Source: an uncultured Oribacterium sp.
Lineage (GTDB): Bacteria; Bacillota; Clostridia; Lachnospirales; Lachnospiraceae
Assembly: GCA_937927445.1 (NCBI GenBank)
Contig: CALAOB010000158.1
Span: 1-19,947, forward strand
DNA length: 19,947 bases
Reading direction: 5' to 3'
The notes below the pieces were generated by a model. The model saw nothing but the letters and a program-made list of their open reading frames with translations, had not been told where the DNA came from and ran no database searches. A program made the translations under genes and the position numbers. Numbering within the stretch: position 1 is the first letter of the stretch; the number at the start of each line of letters is the position of its first letter. Below are positions 14,611 to 19,947 of this stretch, piece after piece.

Positions 14611-16059
14611 ATGGCCGATGAAAAACTGAACACAGGCCCTGCGGAGAATACTTCCCCGGAGGTCGCCGGGCCTATCACCACACCCGAACAGGCCGCAGCG
14701 TCTGAGCCCCGGCGGGAACAGACCGGGCCTACCATACCTGAGCCCGGCGATGTGGTTGTGTCCTTTGACAAAATCAATGAGCTTATGGCGGAAAAGAGGC
14801 AGAACGCCCGCGCCGAAGTCGAAAAGGCGGAAACGCCCGAAACGCCGGAGGCGGCAGCCCCCGGAGAAACACCGCAGCCCGCCAATACGGAGGAGCCGAA
14901 AAAGCCGCGCCGTGGCCGTCCGCCGAAAGCGGAAAAGGCCGCGACTGAAAATCAGAAAGCGGAGAAATCGGCTGGGGCCCGCAAGGGCCGCCCACCCAAG
15001 GCGGATAAGGCGGCCCCTGACAAGCCCAAGCCGTCCAAACGAGACAAAGTGTCCCGAAGTGACGGAAAGGCCCCGGATGCCAAGGAGCCCATTAAGCCCG
15101 CACAGGATACGGCACCGAAGGAAACTGCTACTGCGGAACAGACGGCTCCCGAGCCGACCACACCGCCCCGCCCGGTTGAGGAAGGCAAGCTGGTTTATCT
15201 GAAACTTTCCGAGGTTCATCCGTTTCACACATTCCGTCCGCACCCCTTTAAGGTACGGGACGATGCGAAGATGCAGGAAATCGTTGCTTCTATCCGCGTA
15301 AACGGTGTAATGGTTCCCGGTCTTGCCCGCCCGGAGAAAGATGGAAACGGCTATGAAATTGTAGCGGGCCATCGCCGTACTCACGGCAGTGAGCTGGCTG
15401 GACTGGAGGAAATGCCCTTTATCGTCCGTGAAATGACCGACCACGAAGCGGTACAGGCCATGAAGGACAGTAACAAGCAGCGTGACGGGATGCTCCCCAG
15501 CGAATTGGCCGCGCTGCTGGAACTCGAGGTTGAGGACATCAAGCATCAGGGCGGGCGGCTGAAAGGTGTTGCGGAAGGCGATGTCGGGAAACGCTCGGTT
15601 GAGATTGTAGGCGAGGCGCATGAAATGAACTATAAAAAGGTCATGCGCTACTTGCGGCTCAACTCCCTTGTGCCGGAGCTTCTGGATAAGGTAGACGATA
15701 AAAAGATGGGCTTCATGCCTGCCGTGGAGCTTTCCTACATCAAACCGAAAAATCAGAGGCTTATTGCTGTTTCCATTGACGGGGAGCAGGCTTCGCCCTC
15801 GCTGGCCCAGGCTAAACGGCTCCGGGAGCTGGATAAGGAAGGCAAGCTCAACGGCGATGTCATTGACGGTATCTTATCAGAACAGAAAAAGGAGGATCGA
15901 GGCGTGATTATTTCTACTGCGGAACTGGAAAAGTATTTTGGCAAGGAGGTCACTCCCGCCAAAATGAAAGAACAGATTATGTCCCTGCTGGATGACTGGA
16001 AAGAAAAACAGCCGCCGGAGCTGGCAAAAGCCCCGAAAAAGCAGGAACTTGACAAGTAA
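14611..16059 (+). CDS. ParB-like protein with AT-hook linker (conjugative element)
   Basis: The 482-residue protein has three parts. Residues 1-190 are low-complexity Pro/Ala/Lys/Glu sequence with two AT-hook motifs, RGRPPK (101-106) and KGRPPK (125-130). A ParB/Sulfiredoxin-type domain follows at about 193-290: YLKLSEVHPF, ASIRVNGVMVPGLARP, and AGHRRTHGSELAG in place of the usual GERR box. An HTH-containing region and a helical C-terminus follow. Such ParB-like proteins are common in Tn1549-type elements and probably bind element DNA for partition or regulation. AAGGAGG lies 7 nt before the ATG, and an imperfect palindrome (14558-14582) sits just upstream. GC-rich codons differ from the chromosomal genes to the left. 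One copy of the element's 23-bp palindrome lies inside its linker coding sequence. Confidence 0.85.
   Translation: MADEKLNTGPAENTSPEVAGPITTPEQAAASEPRREQTGPTIPEPGDVVVSFDKINELMAEKRQNARAEVEKAETPETPEAAAPGETPQPANTEEPKKPRRGRPPKAEKAATENQKAEKSAGARKGRPPKADKAAPDKPKPSKRDKVSRSDGKAPDAKEPIKPAQDTAPKETATAEQTAPEPTTPPRPVEEGKLVYLKLSEVHPFHTFRPHPFKVRDDAKMQEIVASIRVNGVMVPGLARPEKDGNGYEIVAGHRRTHGSELAGLEEMPFIVREMTDHEAVQAMKDSNKQRDGMLPSELAALLELEVEDIKHQGGRLKGVAEGDVGKRSVEIVGEAHEMNYKKVMRYLRLNSLVPELLDKVDDKKMGFMPAVELSYIKPKNQRLIAVSIDGEQASPSLAQAKRLRELDKEGKLNGDVIDGILSEQKKEDRGVIISTAELEKYFGKEVTPAKMKEQIMSLLDDWKEKQPPELAKAPKKQELDK
15037..15059. promoter_or_regulatory. 23-bp palindrome, copy 1 (inside parB-like gene)
   Basis: CGAGACA-AAG-TGTCCCGAAG matches 20 of 23 positions of the element's repeat. 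The outer left bases differ (AAAC for CTTC). It encodes KRDKVSRS in the linker. Confidence 0.6.
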
Positions 16060-16062
16060 CAA

Positions 16063-16085
16063 CTTCGAGACACTTTGTCCCGAGG
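16063..16085. promoter_or_regulatory. 23-bp palindrome, copy 2
   Basis: CTTCGAGACA-CTT-TGTCCCGAGG begins 3 nt after the stop of the ParB-like gene. The spacer is the reverse complement of that in copies 1 and 4. Confidence 0.7.
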
Positions 16086-16097
16086 GCCCCGCCCTCG
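16081..16097. terminator. Short GC-rich hairpin after the ParB-like gene
   Basis: CGAGGGC (16081-16087) and GCCCTCG (16091-16097) form a 7-bp stem with a 3-nt loop. No T-run follows, so termination by this stem alone is doubtful. It overlaps the right arm of palindrome copy 2. Confidence 0.4.
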
Positions 16098-16103
16098 CGC
16101 AGA

Positions 16104-16293
16104 GGCTCTGGTGGTATATATCCCCCGTCGCCGCCTGTTTTTTAGTACAGCCGGGAGTGGGCCGTCAAGGGTGCAGCGCACCGCCGTTTTCGGCGGCTCG
16201 CCCTTGACGGTCTGCCCCGGCTGTGCTATTTCCCCGGCAAGCGGCGGGGGTATATCCTCCAGAGCCGCCCCCTTTCCCAAGACTGGGAAAGGG
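16104..16293 (+). ncRNA. Large nested-hairpin region, possible structured RNA
   Basis: The 283-nt gap between the ParB-like and DUF4406-like genes holds nested complementary arms. The outer pair is 16104-16135 with 16241-16266 (GGCTCTGG against CCAGAGCC, continuing through TATAT and the C/G-rich stretches). The middle pair is 16145-16171 with 16201-16226 (ACAGCCGGG and CCGTCAAGGG against their complements). The apical stem is CCGCCG-TTTT-CGGCGG (16181-16196). A separate perfect 9-bp hairpin follows at 16270-16293. The arms differ by compensating or wobble changes, as in a conserved RNA fold. No open frame explains it. It may be a leader RNA for the genes downstream or a DNA-level site. The strand is inferred from the neighbouring genes. 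Confidence 0.5.
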
Positions 16294-16342
16294 CGTGGGG
16301 TTTGGGTTGAACTTTCTTATTAAAATATCGGAGGTATGAACG

Positions 16343-16684
16343 ATGAAACGACCCCTTGCTTATATCACCGCTGCATGGCTCGGCGGCGATAGCGAAAACG
16401 CAGAACTGGCGGCGCAGTATTGCCGCACCGTGTATGAGGCAGGCTTTTCTCCTATTTGCCCGCCCCTGTACTTGCCCCTGTTTCTCAATGATGCTGTTCC
16501 CGAGGAGCATAAAAGCGGCATCGACATGAGCCGTGACCTGCTCCGCCGTTCTCATGTGCTGGTTGTCTGCGGGCACAGTATGACCGAAGCCATGAAAAAT
16601 GATATTGCCGTGGCCCAGCGGCTGGGAATTACGGCAACAACCCTTGAGGGCATCCTGACCGTCAAGGGACAGGGCCGCCGCTGA
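16343..16684 (+). CDS. DUF4406-like / nucleoside 2-deoxyribosyltransferase-like protein
   Basis: The 113-residue protein starts at ATG 16343 with GGAGG 8 nt upstream. It reads LAYITAAWLGGDSENAELAAQYCRTVYEAGFSPICPPLYLP (4-44), then SGIDMSRDLLRRSHVLVVCG (57-76) and MTEAMKNDIAVAQRLGI. This order (start strand with YI.A, helix with AxxYCRxVxxxGxxPxxP, then DxxxLLRRSxVLVVCG, then M..DI..A..LGI) matches DUF4406 and the related nucleoside deoxyribosyltransferase fold. In conjugative elements its substrate is not known; a nucleotide-related role is inference. Its TGA overlaps the next ATG by one base (TGATG), so it is coupled to the antirestriction gene. Confidence 0.75.
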   Translation: MKRPLAYITAAWLGGDSENAELAAQYCRTVYEAGFSPICPPLYLPLFLNDAVPEEHKSGIDMSRDLLRRSHVLVVCGHSMTEAMKNDIAVAQRLGITATTLEGILTVKGQGRR

Positions 16685-17397
16685 TGGCGACCCTGTTTGA
16701 AGCCTACGTTACCAACGCCGGGAAGTACAGCGAGGGCCAGCTTGTGGGTGAAACACTGAAATTTCCCACAACCGCCCAGGAGGTGGAGGCTCTCTTGAAA
16801 CGGATCGGCGTGGATGGCGTCCGCTATCAGGAAATTTTTATTACCTCTTTCGATGGGGATGTGCTGGGGCTCTATGACCATTTGAGCGAGTATGAAAATC
16901 TGGACGAGCTTAATCATCTGGCCTGCCTGCTTTCCGAGCTTACCTCATCGGAGCTGGAAACACTGGAGGCCGTCCTCGACAGCGGCGATCACTGTTCTTC
17001 GGTGCGGGACATCATCAATCTGACACAAAATCTGGACTGTTACGGCTTTTACCCCGGCGTATCCGATGAGGAAACGCTGGGGCGTATTTATGTGGACGAT
17101 CTGGAAATGTTGGATGTGCCGGATCAGGTAAAACCGTATTTCGATTATGAGGCGTATGGCCGGGATGCCTGCATCCACGAAAACGGCCATTTTGCCCCGG
17201 GCGGCTATGTTGTCAAAGAAAGCGATCATTTCGTGGAAGTGTATCACGGCTTGCAGGATATTCCCAAGGAGCATAAGGTGTTCTCTTTCCCGAAGCTCTC
17301 TATCCGGGAGCAAATGGCCGCTTATCAGGAAATCATAGACGGTTCTTCTTTGGAGGGCTACCGTCAAATGCAGAAAAAAGACCGTGGGGATCGGTGA
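16684..17397 (+). CDS. ardA: Antirestriction protein ArdA
   Basis: The 237-residue, strongly acidic protein resembles ArdA of conjugative elements. It begins LFEAYVTNAGKYSEGQLVGETLKFPTT, followed by IFITSFDGDVLGLYDHLSEYENLDELNHLACLL, LDCYGFYPGVSDEETLGRIYVDD and YFDYEAYGRDACIHENGHF. ArdA proteins mimic the bent DNA bound by type I restriction enzymes and shield incoming element DNA. The usual core is about 165 residues, so this one has extra C-terminal sequence including FVEVYHGLQDIP. It overlaps the preceding gene's stop by one base. It is followed 5 nt later by palindrome copy 3 and then pcfB. Confidence 0.85.
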   Translation: MATLFEAYVTNAGKYSEGQLVGETLKFPTTAQEVEALLKRIGVDGVRYQEIFITSFDGDVLGLYDHLSEYENLDELNHLACLLSELTSSELETLEAVLDSGDHCSSVRDIINLTQNLDCYGFYPGVSDEETLGRIYVDDLEMLDVPDQVKPYFDYEAYGRDACIHENGHFAPGGYVVKESDHFVEVYHGLQDIPKEHKVFSFPKLSIREQMAAYQEIIDGSSLEGYRQMQKKDRGDR

Positions 17398-17402
17398 TGG
17401 CA

Positions 17403-17425
17403 CTTCGAGACAAATTGTCCCAAGG
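17403..17425. promoter_or_regulatory. 23-bp palindrome, copy 3
   Basis: CTTCGAGACA-AAT-TGTCCCAAGG starts 5 nt after the ardA stop and lies just before the pcfB ribosome binding site. One arm position is degenerate relative to copy 4. Confidence 0.7.
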
Positions 17426-17440
17426 AAGGAGGCGGTGTAA

Positions 17441-17920
17441 CTGATTGATGAAGATATTTCCCGGCGCACGATAGCCATATCTGTAAAAACAACCAAGCTG
17501 ACGGCGCGGGGACTGGCGTATGTGCTGGGCATGGTGGGCCGGAAGATCCGCAAGGCATACAGTGGAAGGCAAGTACCGCATGGCAAACAAAGTGTGCGAA
17601 AGCTCATGGCCCACGGCACAGCCACAAACAGCATTGAGCTATCCGGGGATGCCAAGTCCTTTGACCGCGTGGCCCGGAAATGGAATGTAGACTATGCGTT
17701 CTATAAAACCGGGCCGGACAAATACCTGCTGTTTTTCAAGGCTGGACAGGCAGACGCAATGACCGCCTGCTTTTCTGAGTATTCCCGGAAGGTGTTAAGC
17801 AAAGCAAAATCGAACCGTGTTCCCATCCGGGAACAACTGCAACAGGCGGCAGATCAGCTTTCCAAAGAAAAGCCGAAACAAAAAGAACGTGCAAAGGAGG
17901 TGGCCCATGAGGACAGATAA
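17441..17920 (+). CDS. pcfB: PcfB family protein (DUF3801), coupling-protein partner
   Basis: The frame gives 159 residues: IDEDISRRTIAISVKTTKLTARGLAYVLG at the N-terminus, then GKQSVRKLMAHG, IELSGDAKSFDRVARKWNVDYAFYKT and a Lys/Glu-rich tail. PcfB works with the VirD4-type protein PcfC in bringing the relaxosome to the conjugation channel. The family N-terminus begins at or next to the ID(E/D) residues, and an in-frame TAA stands directly before CTG 17441, so the start appears to be CTG. AAGGAGG (17426-17432) has 8 nt spacing to it. The next usable start, GTG 17522, would remove the conserved first 27 residues. The 3' end overlaps virD4 by 14 nt. Confidence 0.8.
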   Translation: MIDEDISRRTIAISVKTTKLTARGLAYVLGMVGRKIRKAYSGRQVPHGKQSVRKLMAHGTATNSIELSGDAKSFDRVARKWNVDYAFYKTGPDKYLLFFKAGQADAMTACFSEYSRKVLSKAKSNRVPIREQLQQAADQLSKEKPKQKERAKEVAHEDR

Positions 17921-19742
17921 GATCAGAAAATATCTCATTCCGAACATTCCCTATCTGTTCATCCTGTGGGCGTTCCTCAAGCTGGGAACGGCCTACCGGC
18001 TGGCGGCGGGTAACGATTTTGCACATAAGCTCATCGGGCTGGGCCAGACGATTGGCCCGGCCTTTGCTGACTTTGCGCCCGGTTTAGTCCCGCTGGATTG
18101 GCTTGTCGGTATTGTAGGCGCAGTTGGTTTCCGGCTGCTGATCTATTTCAAAAGCAAGAACGCTAAGAAGTTTCGGCGGGATGCAGAATACGGCAGCGCC
18201 CGGTGGGGAACGGAAAAAGACATCAAACCGTTTGTCGATCCGAAGTTTGAAAACAACGTGATTTTGACCGGGACGGAGTTTCTCACGATGAACACCCGCC
18301 CGAAAATCCCCGCAAATGCCAGAAACTTGAATTGCTGCATTATCGGCTCGTCCGGCTCCGGCAAAACCCGCTTCTGGCTCACGCCCCAGCTTTTACAGGC
18401 TCATTCCTCTTATGTGGTGGTCGATCCCAAAGGCGGTGTGCTGGGACAGGTCGGGGCTTTCCTGCAAAAACGCGGGTACAAAATCAAGGTATTCAACAGC
18501 ATAGATTTTTCAAAATCCATGCACTATAACCCGCTGGCGTATATCCGCAACGAGGCCGATATTCTGAAATTCGTGGATGCCCTGATTTCCAACACCAAGG
18601 GCGAAGGCAAGGAAGGCGATCCATTCTGGACGAAATCGGAAACGCTTTTGTACTGCGCCCTGATTGCCTACATCATTTTCGAGGGGCCTGCCGAGGATCG
18701 GAACATGAATACCCTTGTGGATATGATTTCCGGCATGGAGGTCAAGGAGGATGACGAGGACTTTATGAACGCGGTGGACTATATGTTTGCCGGGCTCGAA
18801 AAGCGCAAGCCGGATTGCTTCGCGGTCAAACAGTATAAAAAGTACAAATTGGCCAGCGGCAAGACGGCAAAAAGCATTTTGATTTCCTGCGGTGCGCGAC
18901 TGGCTCCCTTTGACATCCCGCAGCTTCGTGAAGTCATGGCCTATGACGAATTGGAGCTTGACCGCATCGGAGATCGGAAAACGGCGGTATTCTTCATCAT
19001 TTCCGATACCACGCAGACCTACAACTTTTTAGTGGCACTTGCATTTTCGCAGATGTTCAACCTCCTGTGTGAACGGGCGGACAATGTTCACGGTGGCCGC
19101 CTGCCGCACCATGTACGGGTGCTGTGGGACGAGGCCGCCAACACGGGCCAGGTGCCCCAGCTCGAAAAGCTGGTCGCAGTTATCCGCTCCCGTGAGGTAA
19201 GTCTGTGCCTGCTGTATCAGCAGTTAGCACAGTGCAAGGCCATTTACGATAAACACGCCGAGACAATCCTCGGCAACATGGACAGCGTGGTGTTCCTCGG
19301 TGGCCGCGAAGCCAGCACCATCAAGGAAATATCCGAGAACTGGCTGGGAAAAGCCACAATCAGTATGCAGACCGACAGCCGCTCCCGTGGTCAGTCGGAA
19401 AGCTACAGTCAAAATACCCAGCGGCTGGGCCGGGAACTGATGACCCCAGCCGAGCTTGCAACCATGCCGGGAGATAAATGTATTTTGCAGCTTCGGGGCC
19501 TGCCCCCGTTCTTCTCTCCCAAGTATGATCTGAAACGGCATCCGAACTACCGTTATACGGCGGAGGCCGATAAACAGAAAAACGCTTTTGACCTCGACAG
19601 GCTCATTAACCGCCGCAGGCGGCCCGGTCTGAACGAGGCGTGTACGATGTATGAGGTGACTGTGCCGGACGATGCACTCACGGAAGAGGACGAGGACATC
19701 CTCAACTATGATGACATCGACGATCCAGACGCCTTTGCATAA
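17907..19742 (+). CDS. VirD4/TraG-type conjugation coupling protein
   Basis: The 611-residue protein has two N-terminal hydrophobic segments (about 12-28 and 61-80), then an ATPase with Walker A GSSGSGKT (147-154) and Walker B VLWDEA (405-410). Family stretches YVVVDPKGGVLG (169-180), FNSIDFSKSMHYNPLAY (196-212), FFIISDTTQTYNFLVALAFSQMF (362-384) and IRSREVSLCLLYQQLAQ (426-442) are present. It links the relaxase-DNA complex to the type IV secretion channel in the inner membrane. Start ATG 17907 has AAAGGAGG 6 nt upstream, inside the pcfB end. An upstream in-frame start 90 nt earlier adds sequence that lies within pcfB and is less likely. An acidic tail (EEDEDILNYDDIDD) closes the protein. Confidence 0.93.
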   Translation: MRTDKIRKYLIPNIPYLFILWAFLKLGTAYRLAAGNDFAHKLIGLGQTIGPAFADFAPGLVPLDWLVGIVGAVGFRLLIYFKSKNAKKFRRDAEYGSARWGTEKDIKPFVDPKFENNVILTGTEFLTMNTRPKIPANARNLNCCIIGSSGSGKTRFWLTPQLLQAHSSYVVVDPKGGVLGQVGAFLQKRGYKIKVFNSIDFSKSMHYNPLAYIRNEADILKFVDALISNTKGEGKEGDPFWTKSETLLYCALIAYIIFEGPAEDRNMNTLVDMISGMEVKEDDEDFMNAVDYMFAGLEKRKPDCFAVKQYKKYKLASGKTAKSILISCGARLAPFDIPQLREVMAYDELELDRIGDRKTAVFFIISDTTQTYNFLVALAFSQMFNLLCERADNVHGGRLPHHVRVLWDEAANTGQVPQLEKLVAVIRSREVSLCLLYQQLAQCKAIYDKHAETILGNMDSVVFLGGREASTIKEISENWLGKATISMQTDSRSRGQSESYSQNTQRLGRELMTPAELATMPGDKCILQLRGLPPFFSPKYDLKRHPNYRYTAEADKQKNAFDLDRLINRRRRPGLNEACTMYEVTVPDDALTEEDEDILNYDDIDDPDAFA

Positions 19743-19745
19743 ACG

Positions 19746-19768
19746 CTTCGAGACAAAGTGTCCCGAAG
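19746..19768. promoter_or_regulatory. 23-bp palindrome, copy 4
   Basis: CTTCGAGACA-AAG-TGTCCCGAAG, the most symmetric copy (one A/G difference between arms), starts 4 nt after the virD4 stop. Confidence 0.75.
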
Positions 19769-19778
19769 TTTGTAACCT

Positions 19779-19802
19779 GCCGCCTGTATGGGCGGCTTTT
19801 TT
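19779..19802 (+). terminator. Intrinsic terminator after virD4
   Basis: GCCGCC (19779-19784) pairs with GGCGGC (19791-19796) across a 6-nt loop, followed by six T. It resembles the hairpin at 14491-14522. Confidence 0.85.
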
Positions 19803-19837
19803 GTTACCGGGAAAATCCCGGAGAAATGGAGGCTTAT

Positions 19838-19947
19838 ATGGCATTTTTCTCATCTGCAATCGACACTTTACAGACCCTCGTTATCGCGCTCGGCGCTGGC
19901 CTTGGCGTGTGGGGCGTGGTCAATCTGCTGGAGGGCTACGGCTCGGA
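19838..19947 (+). CDS. Maff2 family conjugative-element membrane protein (start only)
   Basis: ATG 19838 has GGAGG 5 nt upstream and opens a frame running off the right edge: MAFFSSAIDTLQTLVIALG, then AGLGVWGVVNLLEGYGS. This is the typical start of Maff2 proteins. They are small hydrophobic proteins of about 60-65 residues found after virD4 in Tn1549-like elements, and probably a pilin-like or channel component by position. One membrane helix (about residues 12-30) is visible. The 3' end is outside the window. Confidence 0.85.
   Translation, partial: MAFFSSAIDTLQTLVIALGAGLGVWGVVNLLEGYGS

Noticed and set aside
14566..15621. Long minus-strand open frame opposite the ParB-like gene (351 codons)
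   Set aside because: It is antisense to GC-rich coding sequence. The Arg/Leu/Gly-rich reading is an artefact, and the plus-strand protein has clear ParB and AT-hook motifs.
15753..16280. Minus-strand open frame covering the parB 3' end and the structured gap
   Set aside because: There is no recognisable protein, no good RBS, and the stem arms explain the sequence better.
17817..17906. Upstream in-frame start for virD4 (30 extra residues)
   Set aside because: It lies inside pcfB without a matching ribosome binding site, whereas ATG 17907 has AAAGGAGG at 6 nt and begins with a typical VirD4 N-terminus.

Overview
The window looks like part of a low-to-mid GC Firmicute (Bacillota), probably a gut Clostridia or Erysipelotrichia-type bacterium. 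The evidence is the two-subunit LacL/LacM beta-galactosidase, the short Firmicutes-type ManA, strong AGGAGG ribosome binding sites, and a conjugative element of the Tn1549/CTn kind (ParB, ArdA, PcfB, VirD4/TraG, Maff2). I see no rRNA or tRNA gene. Assignments rest on reading motifs by eye, not on database searches.

Layout. (1) 1-500: tail of a BRO-N/antirepressor-type gene, cut at its 5' side. (2) 575-4987, minus strand: the remains of a BREX type 1 phage-defence locus, with an intact pglZ, an AlbA_2-type ATP-binding gene and only the last 59 codons of pglX. The brxL gene expected after pglZ, and brxA/B/C with the rest of pglX, are absent. (3) 4972-5848, minus strand: three overlapping small genes (a DUF4869-like protein, a tiny P-loop-like protein, and a third gene cut after 24-28 codons). 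The third gene is fused in DNA to the pglX remnant. This is the best candidate for an undescribed module. (4) 5995-7361, minus strand: a flavodoxin, then an overlapping membrane-protein/XRE-repressor pair with a clear promoter and a palindromic operator candidate. (5) 7471-14400, minus strand: a sugar-catabolic cluster of solute-binding protein (3' end only), mannonate dehydratase, mannose-6-phosphate isomerase, a ROK sugar kinase (frameshifted), lacL and lacM (17-nt overlap), and an AraC regulator remnant. (6) 14400-19947, plus strand: an integrative conjugative element with an orphan terminator, an AT-hook/ParB protein, a large structured intergenic region, a DUF4406-like protein, ArdA, PcfB, VirD4/TraG and the start of a Maff2 gene.

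How the parts work together. The sugar cluster would import an oligosaccharide (solute-binding protein), cleave beta-galactosides (LacLM), phosphorylate the freed hexose (ROK), convert mannose-6-P to fructose-6-P (ManA) and dehydrate mannonate from uronate breakdown (UxuA). The element on the right carries the coupling protein (VirD4) with its partner PcfB, an antirestriction protein, and a ParB-like protein. The element also carries four copies of a 23-bp palindrome, three of them placed 3-5 nt after stop codons, which I propose as binding sites for that ParB-like protein or for another element regulator.

Caution. Genes are cut abruptly at four places (about 490-530, 4988, 7978 and 14395), and two genes carry frameshifts. 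This fits a decayed, recombined accessory region. For a metagenomic contig, some of these joins could also be assembly or consensus errors.
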